A stretch of 64,000 bases of DNA from Begonia masoniana (Eukaryota > Streptophyta > Magnoliopsida > Cucurbitales > Begoniaceae): NCBI GenBank assembly GCA_022432975.1, contig CM039508.1, positions 14,292,954 through 14,356,953 of the forward strand, given 5' to 3'. Within the stretch, counting starts at the first letter, position 1, and each line of letters starts with the position of its first letter. The position numbers were made by a program, and so were the translations under genes. The notes below the pieces were generated by a model, which ran no database searches, had not been told where the DNA came from, and saw nothing but the letters and a program-made list of their open reading frames with translations. This document shows positions 21,801 through 32,784 of this stretch, piece after piece.

Positions 21801-23499
21801 CTGACATGCAAATTGTGTTAAACAGAATGACAATTTCTCATGAAGGTCGAAATATATTAACGGTTTAAGAAAAAGAAAACTAAACAGTAAACATCATGGA
21901 TTCATGCTTCAAATATTCAAGAAAAACTCTTGAGAATTAAAACAAAACACACATGTTAAGACAAGGTTAAAACATCCTAGAAAATTAAACAGAATGACAT
22001 AACCATTAAAACATGCAAGACGTTAACATGACTCATAATAGACAACAAAACATAGACCGACAACAACAAAAACAGAAAAACAAAACATAATGCAATTGCA
22101 CAAGAGTTACTTTGTGTAATTTCAACATGACTCAAAAATAGAACACAATATAGTTAACTAAAAAGGATAACAAATAATTATGCAATAAAATGTTATCGGG
22201 TTAGAAAACAAACACAAGGAAACAAAATTCATGAAAATCAATAGTAATATTAACAGAATATTACAGATAAATTTCTCAACGAATTATGCTATATAAATAA
22301 GCAGGATTAAGCTCATGTATACGTGAAATATTCTTGATAGTAACGACCAGAAACATAAACAGACGTAACTTCACAAGACAAATAGAAAACAGAATGACAA
22401 AATCACGAGAAAACAGAGAAAGAAAAACACAGACAACGACGATAACAATGAGACGTGCTGTTTAACTAAACAGATTAATGATGCATACAAAGTGGGTCAT
22501 TCTGCTTAGTAAACAGAAACGATCTACACAAACAATAGATAGAAACAAAACAAATACAGATAACAAAAACAACACAAAATGACAAAACAGAGAAACAAAA
22601 ATAGGAGCACTTTGGCTCTAATACCAGATGATACGCCACAGGACCGGTGACGACGACTCGACGACAGACCTATAAGAAAACAGAAGCAAAACAAGACAAC
22701 AAAATTTGGTGTTCTCGCTTTTACCCGAAAACAAACCCAAAAACAGACTTAAAGACGTAAATAGAAAACAGATGATAGCATGGAGGAGTGAAATAGTTGT
22801 AAGGTGAATTACCTGGGAATGGATAACCCACCTATGGATCAACCTCATAAGGAGATGTTGGAGCTATTGGAATGATGAGGGGGCCACGCCGGTCGAAAAT
22901 GGTGACTACTAACCTTTTAGGAAAAGGACACCTCTGTAACGAGCCATACTCCAGCAAATGTCTAAAGGTCCCGCGTACACTGAGAAACAATTTGTTTCTA
23001 CCTCAGAAAGTGCTAATGGTTGGGAATGAAGGCTCCAAAACTGGCCCGGCAGGCAACATGAGCACCTTTGGGGATGAAACTCTTGAAACCGAGAGAATGC
23101 TCCAGCTGTAGAGTTGATTTTTCCACCTTTCTACTGTTTACCCCACTTCAGAGAATGACGGCGAGAAGAAGTGGTATGAGAGCTACCAAGAAAACCAAAC
23201 TTGATAGACAATTTCGATAACTTGTTAGATTATGCACCGATGAAGAAGGTTTAGAGAACTCTTCTAAAATGACGATCAAACTTCACATTTTTCCAACTAT
23301 TCAAAAACTAATTATTAAGTGTTCAGAATACGCTTAAATAACAAGATGATCGTTGCTGAAGAAGAACCAGAAAGGAAATAATAGAGATAGTCGTTTGGCA
23401 AAATATGGTCATTGGAGCGTCGATGGTTCAGCCACGTATGCACGCAATCAGTGCTTCTGCCATGCTGCTCACGTGCTTGTGGTGTTGCTTGGCACTGGA
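21801..23499. other. unassigned segment between LTR G and LTR H
   Basis: A-rich sequence with frequent AAACAGAA motifs and no convincing coding region. One clue is GGCTCTAATACCA at 22614-22626, one mismatch from the inverse of the tRNA-Met primer-binding site. If real, a minus-strand retroelement would have its internal region to the left and a 5' LTR to the right (possibly 22629 TG to 23494 CA). I could not find the matching second LTR. CTGGA at 23495-23499 would be the target-site flank of LTR H. Confidence 0.3.
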
Positions 23500-23659
23500 T
23501 GTAACACCCGACATTTCGGCCAGGTGATTTTCTGACCATTTTCATTGTCACCCTCTTATTTAACCGTTATGATTTAAATTTAATGTTAAGACAAATTTAT
23601 TACAAGTTGAGTAAAACTAGGTTGGGTGGCAGTTTAGTAATTAGAATTGATGGATTAGG

Positions 23660-23667
23660 TATAAATA
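23660..23667 (+). promoter_or_regulatory. TATA box of LTR H
   Basis: TATAAATA, 161 bp after the LTR start, followed about 40 bp later by a pyrimidine-rich leader. Transcription starting here would give a very short U3 and leave more than 3 kb as R/U5. LTR I has lost this segment. Confidence 0.65.
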
Positions 23668-24475
23668 GGAAATGGAAACCTTAAACCTCATTTTATTACC
23701 ACTGTAGCCGACATTCCCTCTCGGCGATTTCTTCTCTCCCAAGTTCTTGCTCTCGGCTACCAGAACTTCCCTTTACCGACGGCTGGTTTCAGCCTGCTTT
23801 TCTCTGCAAATCCACACCCGAGGTACGAAATGGACAATGTAGTCATTCATTAGTAAATAGAGCTCTGTTTTCAGCTCGGCACTGAGTTCGGATTTTTTTT
23901 AGCAGTGGCCGAGTAGTTTAAGACTTTTTAAAATCTGAGAGTAGAAATGTCATCCCGAATCGATTCTGAACATTTTAAGTAACCAACTCGGATTTAACCA
24001 ATGGTAAAACCTGTCCACCTAGTTTCGGATTTCAGACTGCAGTGTGTCAAACAGAGGAATCGGAACGACTTTAGCTATTAGATCCTAGGATGGTTTATGA
24101 TTAGGACTATTAGGACTTTGTTTTAACTACTGTAATGTACATGTTTAGGTGAAGAAGTTTAAAGGAAAGAAGCTCGGATTGCTGAGGAATCCAGGTATGT
24201 GAATGTGTTAAGATTTCCGGCCACTAGGGCCCTACACCGCAAGGGTATTAGGAAATCACTGAGATGTTAGCTTATTGACTATGATTTGTTATTTCCACGA
24301 TATGAAGAAGTTGTGTAAGTAAATGTAAAGTTACAGGATGTTTTACTTGTCCTCATGATATGACTTCTCTCTATGAACTTTATGTCTACGCACTGTGTCC
24401 CTGTTATGATTAAGTTGAGAACATGAAAAGCAAATGTAACCAAGATTAAGTGCAGAGCGGGGAAAGACTATGTTA

Positions 24476-24655
24476 TGTATGACTCGCGAATTCTCCCACT
24501 GGTGGAGGCCGAGTTAGTGATATGTATGACTCACGAAATCTCCCACTGGTGGAGGCCGAGTTAATGATATGTACGACTCGCGAAATCTCCCACTGGTGGA
24601 GGCCGAGTTAATGATATGTATGGCTCGCGAATTCTCCCACTGGGGAGGCCGAGTG
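24476..24655. repeat. 47-bp tandem repeat, four copies (slot 1 of LTR H)
   Basis: Units contain GACTCGCGAA and CTCCCACTGGTGGAGGCCGAG (CCCACTGGTGGAGG is partly self-complementary). The same unit is expanded to about 37 copies in LTR I. Two short CCGCGATAGGCAAATGA repeats follow (24669-24715). Confidence 0.9.
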
Positions 24656-25258
24656 ATGTATCATGATTGCCGCGATAGGCAAATGATTATGTATGTCTGC
24701 CGCGATAGGCAAATGACTATGTACCCCTGTCTTCCTCCTTTGTTCCCTGCCTTAATACATGTTATGTAAATGATAAGGATGAACATGAATGAAGAATGGT
24801 TTATGAATTATGTCTCTTAAAATAGTGTACTCATGTATATCTGTCAGCATGCATTCCTTACTAAGCATTAGGCTTATAGTTAAACCTTATGGTGTAGGTG
24901 AAGAAGGTTCAGGTGAGGATGTTATGTTCAAAGAGGATGCTTAAGGCTGGTTGCTGGAGGATGCTCAAGGTGACAGTGCGGAACTGGAGAGGCGATTTAT
25001 GACCCCTGGTTAAGACTCTTATGTTATAGTATGTTAAAGAAATATGGTAGTTTAGTAGGATGAGATTATTTTAAAACGTTGAGCTTTGAAAACTGTCTAG
25101 TGGATCACTAAGTCAGGGAATGATTATATAGATCTATAAATGGTCTGTTGCTTAAGTCTTCCGCTATATCATTTTGAATGATTGTGTTTTCTTCTCTTTG
25201 GAAGGAGTCATTTGATGATTTAGAGTTCTCTACCGTAAGACGGAAGCTGGAAGAGGTA

Positions 25259-26545
25259 TTGCCGAAAGAATAGTTGTTGATGGTTTAGTCTTCCGGCTGA
25301 CGTCATCGGCAGATGCCGAAAGAATAGTTGTTGATGGTTTAGTCTTCCGGCTGACGTCATCGGCAGATGCCGAAAGAATAGTTGTTGATGGTTTAGTCTT
25401 CCGGCTGACGTCATCGGCAGATGCCGAAAGAATAGTTGTTGATGGTTTAGTCTTCCGGCTGACGTCATCGGCAGATGCCGAAAGAATAGTTGTTGATGGT
25501 TTAGTCTTCCGGCTGACGTCATCGGCAGATGCCGAAAGAATAGTTGTTGATGGTTTAGTCTTCCGGCTGACGTCATCGGCAGATGCCGAAAGAATAGTTG
25601 TTGATGGTTTAGTCTTCCGGCTGACGTCATCGGCAGATGCCGAAAGAATAGTTGTTGATGGTTTAGTCTTCCGGCTGACGTCATCGGCAGATGCCGAAAG
25701 AATAGTTGTTGATGGTTTAGTCTTCCGGCTGACGTCATCGGCAGATGCCGAAAGAATAGTTGTTGATGGTTTAGTCTTCCGGCTGACGTCATCGGCAGAT
25801 GCCGAAAGAATAGTTGTTGATGGTTTAGTCTTCCGGCTGACGTCATCGGCAGATGCCGAAAGAATAGTTGTTGATGGTTTAGTCTTCCGGCTGACGTCAT
25901 CGGCAGATGCCGAAAGAATAGTTGTTGATGGTTTAGTCTTCCGGCTGACGTCATCGGCAGATGCCGAAAGAATAGTTGTTGATGGTTTAGTCTTCCGGCT
26001 GACGTCATCGGCAGATGCCGAAAGAATAGTTGTTGATGGTTTAGTCTTCCGGCTGACGTCATCGGCAGATGCCGAAAGAATAGTTGTTGATGGTTTAGTC
26101 TTCCGGCTGACGTCATCGGCAGATGCCGAAAGAATAGTTGTTGATGGTTTAGTCTTCCGGCTGACGTCATCGGCAGATGCCGAAAGAATAGTTGTTGATG
26201 GTTTAGTCTTCCGGCTGACGTCATCGGCAGATGCCGAAAGAATAGTTGTTGATGGTTTAGCTCCGGCTGACGTCATCGGCAGATGCCGAAAGAATAGTTG
26301 TTGATGGTTTAGTCTTCCGGCTGACGTCATCGGCAGATGCCGAAAGAATAGTTGTTGATGGTTTAGTCTTCCGGCTGACGTCATCGGCAGATGCCGAAGG
26401 GTAATTGTTTGATGGTTTAGTCTTCCGGCTGACGTCATCGGCAGATGCCGAAGGGTAATTGTTTGATGGTTTAGTCTTCCGGCTGACGTCATCGACAGAG
26501 GCCGAAGGGTAGTTGTTTGATGGTTTAGTCTTCCGGATGACGTCA
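25259..26545. repeat. 54-bp tandem array with TGACGTCA core (slot 2 of LTR H)
   Basis: About 23 units of 54 bp. The first about 21 carry GCCGAAAGAATAGTTG and the last three carry GCCGAAGGGTAATTG. Every intact unit includes CCGGCTGACGTCATCGGC, which contains TGACGTCA, a palindromic bZIP-type site. Because 54 is a multiple of three, the minus strand stays open as an 18-residue repeat; this is not evidence of a protein. One unit near 26259 has a 3-bp loss. Confidence 0.95.
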
Positions 26546-26548
26546 CCG

Positions 26549-26690
26549 GAAGATGTAAAATGTGTGTTGTCGTTTAGCGACCGGAAGATGTAAAATGTGT
26601 GTTGTCGTTTAGCGACCGGAAGATGTAAAATGTGTTTTGTCGTTTAGCGACCGGAAGATGTAAAATGTGTTTTGTCGATTAGCGACCGGA
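26549..26690. repeat. 35-bp tandem repeat (GACCGGAAGATGTAAAATG), four copies
   Basis: Units of 35 bp carry GACCGGAAGATGTAAAATG and TTGTCGTTTAGCGACCGG. On the minus strand the motif TCGCTAAACGACAA matches units of the copia LTR (48003-48110) and of the 59-bp array. The same four-copy block is in LTR I (36935-37085). Confidence 0.9.
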
Positions 26691-27146
26691 TGATGTTTTA
26701 ATTTAGCACGCGAGACCCACGTGCCCACCGGAAGATGTCTCCTTTTAGGCGATGTTAAGCGAGTCACGCGTAATGCACGTGATGACCGGACGACTAAATT
26801 TCTGAGGGTTGTCAACGCATGCAACCCATGCAAACCCGAGTGGTATTAAGTTAAGAGAATTGAGGGCACCTCCTCTTTTCCCGAATTTGGCAAGAAGCCA
26901 ATGATCGAGTCTAGTCGCTCGACTCTGTGAAGGTTGAGCCGACGAGGCGTGGAAAGGCGGGCACGAGAGGGTTCGTCTTCCTTAATGGTTCTACGTTTCT
27001 ATTACCAGTTTAAAAGAAAAAGTATATGTAAAATGTGAAAGTCTGTTGAGAGATAGTAAGTGAATGTAATAATAGTAAAAGTCAAGCAAACGATTAATGA
27101 AAGAATATGAACACGTGACGGCTCCTGGCCGGGGTCGTTACAATTG

Positions 27147-27158
27147 TGGTATCAGAGC
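27147..27158 (+). other. primer-binding site, initiator tRNA-Met
   Basis: TGGTATCAGAGC, four bases after the LTR end, complementary to the 3' end of plant initiator tRNA-Met. Confidence 0.95.
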
Positions 27159-27232
27159 AAAACCAGGTTCTAAAACCGATTCTGCAGACTGCCTCCCAGC
27201 ACTGACTGTCACTTGAGCACACCTCAGCAACT

Positions 27233-27294
27233 GTAAGTGTTTATGATTTCATGTATGTCATTAAGTTAAGTTATGCCTGTAATGATTTGTCTAG
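27233..27294 (+). other. possible short intron in the gag leader
   Basis: ACT|GTAAGT at the left and TTTGTCTAG|GAATCC at the right, 62 bp, T-rich, ending 10 bp before the gag ATG. An independent diverged copy at 8602-8667 (66 bp) and a near-identical copy at 37623-37684 keep both splice-like borders. 62 nt is short for a plant intron. The upstream in-frame ATG at 27251 would lie inside it. Confidence 0.4.
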
Positions 27295-27304
27295 GAATCC
27301 CAAG

Positions 27305-29206
27305 ATGGTTAGAGGTCAACAGAGAGAGACCAATGAGGATAGCAATGCTATTGCTCAGTTGACTGAGTTGGTCATGCGCCAATCTCACCAGATAGAACGA
27401 CTGATGACAGCTAGAGAAGAACAAGGCAACTCCAGTACTAACGTAACTCATGATCATGGGGGTGAGCGCTTCCACCGGCTTCGACTCCCAGTGTTTAATG
27501 GGTATGTTTCAGATCCTGTCCATGCTGAGGAGTGGATCCGAAAGATTGAAGACATGTTGAAGTATGCAAAGGTTGACGAAGGGGATAAGGTCACCTATGC
27601 TGTCTTTCATTTGGAGTTAAGTGCAAGGCATTGGTGGGACTTGATCCAGAGCACCACTAATGCCGAAGCTACGACCTGGGGGATGTTCAAGACTGTCTTC
27701 TTTGACAAGTACTTCAATAGGACTGTTCGGGCCAACAAGAAGAAGGAGTTTATGAATCTACGACAAACTGGCTCTGTGACGGATTATATATGTGAATTTG
27801 ATGCTTTATCACAGTTTGCTCCCCGTATGATTGAGGATGAGGAAGATAAGATTTACCAGTTTGTTCAAGGACTGAAGCCAAGTCTGTGCATGAAAGTGAA
27901 GACTGCCGGGATACATAATGTACCTTATGGTAAAGTGACGGCTAAGGCCTTGGAGCTAGAAGAGGCAGAAATGACAGCATATGCACAGCGCGAACAGCCA
28001 AAGAAACTCATGAAGGACACTCAGCCGCCACCACGTCAGAACAAAGGTTGGCAGCCACGACAGAACAGGGGACCACAGCAACAACAGCATGGAATGAAGA
28101 GGCCCCTCAACCAGAATGATGAACAAGGAAAAGGAAAGAGACCTCTGGCGCCTCTATGCCCTACATGTCAGAGGAACCACCCTGGTGAGTGCAAGCTGCT
28201 TTCTGGCCGGTGTTTCAGGTGTGATAAGACCGGACACATGGTCAGAGATTGCCCCATGCCGCCAGACCCGAACCGTGCAAGGGTTGTACCCAGAGTGTAT
28301 GCGTTGATGGAAGATGAGGGAGCTGTTCAGCATACAGTCATATCAGGTACCATCATGATCTGCGGTTTTGCTGCTTATACACTTATAGATACAGGGGCCA
28401 CACACTCGTTTATATCAACCTTGTTTGTATGCAAACATAGCATAGGACCCTTACCAGCTGAAAGGTTATATAGTGTTGTGTTGCCATCAGGGAAGTCCCT
28501 ACATTCAGATCAGATTGTTAAGGGTGACGTCGTGTCCTTAGGGGATAAGAATCTCTATGCGGAATTAATTGTCATTGACATAAAAGGGTATGAAGTGATA
28601 TTAGGGATGGATTGGTTATTTAGACATCATGCCACAATAAGTTGTCGATCTGGAATAGTTGATTTTAGACCCCCAAATGATAACCATTATTCCTTCCAAG
28701 CTATTCCTAAAATAAGTAAGATACCAATTATATCCTCACTAGAAATATACCGAATGCTGAGAGGTGGTTGTGAGAGCTACCTGGCTAGTGTAATAGATGA
28801 CCGGGTGAAGAATAAAATTGAGCTACAGGATATTCCTATAGTCCGAGAGTTTCCCGAGGCATTCTTAGATGACTTACCGGGTATACCACCTGATAGGGAA
28901 ATAGAATTTGTAATTGATACATACCCTGAGGCATCACCTGTATCCAAGAATCCCTACCGTATGGCACCTGTTGAGTTGAAAGAATTGAAGGTTCAACTGC
29001 AGGAATTGGTTGACAAGGGATTTATTCGCCCCAGCAGTTCTCCTTGGGGTGCACCAGTCTTATTTGTAAGGAAGAAGGATGGTTCTCTTAGAATGTGCAT
29101 AGACTACAGGGAACTAAATAAGTTGACAATCAAGAATAGGTACCCTTACCTAGGATTGATGATTTGTTTGATCAATTGCAAGGAGCTAAGGTATTTTCAA
29201 AGATAG
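27305..29206 (+). CDS. gag-pol: gag, protease and start of RT (frameshifted gag-pol, first part)
   Basis: I take the ATG at 27305 ([10 protein letters not shown]) because the earlier in-frame ATG at 27251 lies in the intron-like leader. The capsid-type retrotransposon gag domain covers about residues 50-190 ([27 protein letters not shown]). A CX2CX4HX4C zinc knuckle ([14 protein letters not shown]) lies near residue 303. The aspartic protease motif [10 protein letters not shown] is near residue 360. RT begins around [13 protein letters not shown] and reaches [17 protein letters not shown] is missing in the run at 29142-29146 compared with the minus-strand homologue at about 62660, so the frame leaves RT and stops at 29206. 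This may be a true mutation or a homopolymer error. Confidence 0.9.
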   Translation: MVRGQQRETNEDSNAIAQLTELVMRQSHQIERLMTAREEQGNSSTNVTHDHGGERFHRLRLPVFNGYVSDPVHAEEWIRKIEDMLKYAKVDEGDKVTYAVFHLELSARHWWDLIQSTTNAEATTWGMFKTVFFDKYFNRTVRANKKKEFMNLRQTGSVTDYICEFDALSQFAPRMIEDEEDKIYQFVQGLKPSLCMKVKTAGIHNVPYGKVTAKALELEEAEMTAYAQREQPKKLMKDTQPPPRQNKGWQPRQNRGPQQQQHGMKRPLNQNDEQGKGKRPLAPLCPTCQRNHPGECKLLSGRCFRCDKTGHMVRDCPMPPDPNRARVVPRVYALMEDEGAVQHTVISGTIMICGFAAYTLIDTGATHSFISTLFVCKHSIGPLPAERLYSVVLPSGKSLHSDQIVKGDVVSLGDKNLYAELIVIDIKGYEVILGMDWLFRHHATISCRSGIVDFRPPNDNHYSFQAIPKISKIPIISSLEIYRMLRGGCESYLASVIDDRVKNKIELQDIPIVREFPEAFLDDLPGIPPDREIEFVIDTYPEASPVSKNPYRMAPVELKELKVQLQELVDKGFIRPSSSPWGAPVLFVRKKDGSLRMCIDYRELNKLTIKNRYPYLGLMICLINCKELRYFQR

Positions 29207-31725
29207 ATTTACGATCGGGTTATTATCAACTGAAGGTCAAAGAAGGAGATATACCAAAGACAGCCTTCAGAACCCGCTATGGACATTATGAATTATTAGT
29301 CATGTCGTTTGGATTGACAAACGCCCCTGCAGCTTTCATGGATTTAATGAACCGTGTGTTTCGTGAGTATTTAGATAAGTTTGTGATTGTATTCATAGAT
29401 GATATCTTGATATATTCCCGAACTGTGGCTGACCATGAAGAACATTTGAAAGTAGTTTTGACGACATTGAAGGAGCATCAACTTTACGCCAAACTGTCTA
29501 AGTGTGAGTTTTGGTTAGATAAGGTTAATTTCCTTGGCCATGTAGTTTCTGCTAATGGCATATCTGTGGACCCGACCAAAATTCAGGCAGTAAAGAATTG
29601 GCCTCAACCTAAGAATGCCAGCGAAGTCCGCAGCTTCCTTGGACTGGCAGGCTATTACAGAAAGTTCATCAAGGGATTTTCCATGATAGCTAAACCCCTG
29701 ACAGGTTTAACAAAGAAGGACATTAAGTATACTTGGACTGAAGCCTGTGAAGACAGCTTCCAGACGTTAAAACTGAAGTTAACAACAGCCCCTGTATTGA
29801 CCCTCCCAACCGAAGAAGGAAAATTTAGTGTTTACTGTGATGCGTCTAAAGTCGGTTTAGGTTGTGTTCTGATGCAAGAGGGTAAAGTTATAGCGTATGC
29901 TTCTAGGCAGCTAAAGAGTTACGAGCAAAATTACCCCACTCATGATCTAGAATTAGCTGCCGTTGTTTTTGCCTTGAAGATTTGGAGACACTATTTATAT
30001 GGACAGCAATGTGAGGTGTTTTCTGACCATAAAAGTCTAAAGTACCTCTTCACACAGAAGGAATTGAACATGAGACAGAGACGTTGGTTGGAATTTGTCA
30101 AGGATTACGATTTTGAGATCAAGTATCACCCCGGGAAGGCTAACTCTGTAGCTGATGCGTTGAGTAGGATGTCAACAACAATGCAGCCCGTGGTTTCAAC
30201 CATGTCTATACCCTTAAGAACAGAAGTTCAGAAATTTGACTTGGAGATAGTTCCAGAGTTATCAGTCTTGCTCGCTGAGTTAACTATTCAATCAACAATT
30301 TTGGAAAAGATCAAGGATGCACAACAGAAGGATTCAGTGGAAAATATCAGCATGATGGATAAGTTGAAGGACACCACCTCCGAGTTCAGTCTCTCCAAGG
30401 ATGGGATCCTGAGGTTTAGAAATCGGTGGTACATTCCTAATGATGTGGAATTGCGTAAGTTGATCTTGGCTGAGGCGCACTCCTCTTCCTTTTCTGTACA
30501 TCCTGGCTGCACCAAGATGTATCGAGACCTGAAGTTACAGTACTGGTGGCCTAACCTAAAAAGGGATGTTGCTAAGTATGTAGAGTCCTGCTTAGTATGC
30601 CAACAAGTCAAAGCCGAGCACCAACGTCCAGGAGGTACTCTTCAGCCGTTGCCTATTCCCGAATGGAAGTGGGAACATATAGCTATGGATTTTGTTGTAG
30701 AACTACCTAAGACGACAAAAGGACATGATTGCATTTGGGTTGTGGTGGATAGACTGACGAAATCGGCCCATTTCTTACCTGTAAGGACCACCTATACGAT
30801 GGACAAATTTGCTGATCTTTATGATCAGGAAATTATTAGGTTGCATGGGATCCCTGTATCCATTGTCTCTGACCGTGACCCCAGGTTCACCTCTCGATTC
30901 TGGAAAAGTTTGCAAGGTACATTAGGTACAAAGTTATCTTTCAGCACAGCTTTTCACCCACAGACCGATGGCCAGTCAGAAAGGACGATTCAAATACTCG
31001 AAGATATGTTGAGAGCATGTGTACTTGACTTTCAGACAACTTGGAGCAGACAATTACCTCTGGTTGAGTTCTCCTACAATAACAGTTATCAGTCCACCAT
31101 TGGTATGGCACCTTATGAAGCACTGTATGGTAGGAAATGTAGGTCACCCCTTTACTGGGACGAGGTTGGTGAAACAAAACTTCTTGGACCTGATATTCTG
31201 CAGCAAATGTCAGATAAGATTGCCACTATTCGGAAAAGAATGATGACTGCACAAAGCCGGCAGAAGTGTTATGCAGATCAAAGGAGAAGGGAACTCGAGT
31301 TTTCAGTAGGAGATGAAGTATTCTTAAAGGTGTCACCATTTAAAGGAGTCTTAAGATTTGGCAAGAAGGGAAAACTTAATCCTAGATTCATTGGACCCTT
31401 CCCTGTCTTGGCAAAAATCGGGAGTACAGCTTACAGACTGCAACTGCCTCCATCATTGGATAAAGTTCATAATGTCTTCCATGTGTCAATGTTAAGAAAG
31501 TGCATGCGTGATCCGATGCAGGTCATCCAGCCATCGGATATTGGTTTAGAACCGACACTGGAGTATGAGGAGAAACCGATACAGATAGTGGATTATGCAG
31601 TCAAGACTCTGAGAAACAAAGAGATCCCATTGGTGAAAGTTTTATGGACAAATCACGGCATTGAAGAAGCCACATGGGAAAGGCAGCAGGAGATGTTGGA
31701 TAAATATCCTAAGTTATTTGCTTGA
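29164..31725 (+). CDS. pol: RT, RNase H, integrase, chromodomain (gag-pol, second part)
   Basis: Continues pol after the one-base deletion; the frame is open from about 29145, and 29164 is only the first internal Met. The RT active site is FIDDILIYS (about residue 78). RNase H has [10 protein letters not shown] and SDHKSLKYL. The integrase zinc region HPGCTK...CLVCQQ comes next. The integrase core keeps the acidic residues in [18 protein letters not shown] and DGQSERTIQ. The chromodomain-like end is [18 protein letters not shown] and EEATWERQQ, with the stop at 31723-31725. No internal stop was seen, so it may encode active enzymes if the upstream shift is an error. Confidence 0.92.
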   Translation: MFDQLQGAKVFSKIDLRSGYYQLKVKEGDIPKTAFRTRYGHYELLVMSFGLTNAPAAFMDLMNRVFREYLDKFVIVFIDDILIYSRTVADHEEHLKVVLTTLKEHQLYAKLSKCEFWLDKVNFLGHVVSANGISVDPTKIQAVKNWPQPKNASEVRSFLGLAGYYRKFIKGFSMIAKPLTGLTKKDIKYTWTEACEDSFQTLKLKLTTAPVLTLPTEEGKFSVYCDASKVGLGCVLMQEGKVIAYASRQLKSYEQNYPTHDLELAAVVFALKIWRHYLYGQQCEVFSDHKSLKYLFTQKELNMRQRRWLEFVKDYDFEIKYHPGKANSVADALSRMSTTMQPVVSTMSIPLRTEVQKFDLEIVPELSVLLAELTIQSTILEKIKDAQQKDSVENISMMDKLKDTTSEFSLSKDGILRFRNRWYIPNDVELRKLILAEAHSSSFSVHPGCTKMYRDLKLQYWWPNLKRDVAKYVESCLVCQQVKAEHQRPGGTLQPLPIPEWKWEHIAMDFVVELPKTTKGHDCIWVVVDRLTKSAHFLPVRTTYTMDKFADLYDQEIIRLHGIPVSIVSDRDPRFTSRFWKSLQGTLGTKLSFSTAFHPQTDGQSERTIQILEDMLRACVLDFQTTWSRQLPLVEFSYNNSYQSTIGMAPYEALYGRKCRSPLYWDEVGETKLLGPDILQQMSDKIATIRKRMMTAQSRQKCYADQRRRELEFSVGDEVFLKVSPFKGVLRFGKKGKLNPRFIGPFPVLAKIGSTAYRLQLPPSLDKVHNVFHVSMLRKCMRDPMQVIQPSDIGLEPTLEYEEKPIQIVDYAVKTLRNKEIPLVKVLWTNHGIEEATWERQQEMLDKYPKLFA

Positions 31726-31753
31726 GCAATTTTCGAGGACGAAAATTTTGTTT

Positions 31754-31766
31754 AAGGAGGGGTGGA
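31754..31766 (+). other. polypurine tract
   Basis: AAGGAGGGGTGGA, immediately before the TGTAACACCC start of LTR I. Confidence 0.92.
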
Positions 31767-31866
31767 TGTAACACCCGACATTTCGGCCAGGTGATTTTCT
31801 GACCATTTTCATTGTCACCCCTCTTATTTAACCGTTATGAGTTAAATTTAATGTTAAGACAAATTT

Positions 31867-32367
31867 AGTGATATGTATGACTCACGAAATCTCCCACTGG
31901 TGGAGGCCGAGTTAGTGATATGTATGACTCACGAAATCTCCCACTGGTGGAGGCCGAGTTAGTGATATGTATGACTCACGAAATCTCCCACTGGTGGAGG
32001 CCGAGTTAGTGATATGTATGACTCACGAAATCTCCCACTGGTGGAGGCCGAGTTAGTGATATGTATGACTCACGAAATCTCCCACTGGTGGAGGCCGAGT
32101 TAGTGATATGTATGACTCACGAAATCTCCCACTGGTGGAGGCCGAGTTAGTGATATGTATGACTCACGAAATCTCCCACTGGTGGAGGCCGAGTTAGTGA
32201 TATGTATGACTCACGAAATCTCCCACTGGTGGAGGCCGAGTTAGTGATATGTATGACTCACGAAATCTCCCACTGGTGGAGGCCGAGTTAGTGATATGTA
32301 TGACTCACGAAATCTCCCACTGGTGGAGGCCGAGTTAGTGATATGTATGACTCACGAAATCTCCCAC
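31867..32367. repeat. 47-bp array, block 1 (about 10.7 copies) replacing the LTR promoter region
   Basis: Perfect or near-perfect 47-bp units. Entry is at AAATTTA, shared with LTR H sequence. Exit is at CTCCCAC|ATGGTAAAACC, where normal LTR sequence resumes. Confidence 0.95.
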
Positions 32368-32784
32368 ATGGTAAAACCTGTTCCCCTGTTTCGTATTTCA
32401 GACTGCAGTGTGTCCAACAGAGGAATCGGAACGACGTTAGCTAGTTAGATCCTAGGATGGTTTAATGATTAGGACTATTAGGACTTGTTTTAACTACTGT
32501 AATGTACATGTTTAGGTGAAGAAGTTAAAGGAAAGAAGCTCGATTGCTGAGGAATCCAGGTATGTGAATGTGTTAAGATTTCCGGCCACTAGGGCCCTAC
32601 ACCGCAAGGGTATTAGGAAATCACTGAGATGTTACTTATTGACTATGATTTGTTATTTCCACGATATGAGAAGTTGTGTAAGTAAATGGTAAAGTTACAG
32701 GATGTTTACTTGTCCTCATGATATGACTATCTCTCATGAACTTTATGTCTACGCACTGTGTCCCTGTTATGATTAAGTTGAAGA

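Larger units (their letters stand above)
23500..27142 (+). mobile_element. LTR H, 5' LTR (3643 bp)
   Basis: Starts TGTAACACCCGACATTTCGG and ends GGGGTCGTTACA, 4 bp before the primer-binding site. TATA box 23660-23667. Exon 1 donor CCGAG|GTACG at 23822/23823. Exon 2 block 24149-24194, donor CCAG|GTATGT, hairpin GGCC-ACTAG-GGCC 24229-24241. Slot 1: four copies of a roughly 47-bp unit (24476-24655). Exon 3 block 24898-24944, ending TAA. Slot 2: 54-bp and 35-bp arrays (25259-26690). Confidence 0.92.

Noticed and set aside
22872..23111. A small plus-strand gene in the unassigned segment
   Set aside because: 80 codons with no recognisable domain, promoter or conserved context; not supportable.
25220..26546. 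Minus-strand 18-residue repeat proteins in the 54-bp arrays (also 33948-36937)
   Set aside because: The unit is 54 bp, a multiple of three, so any open frame stays open. A one-base loss shifts frame with no sign of constraint, and the arrays are parts of LTRs.
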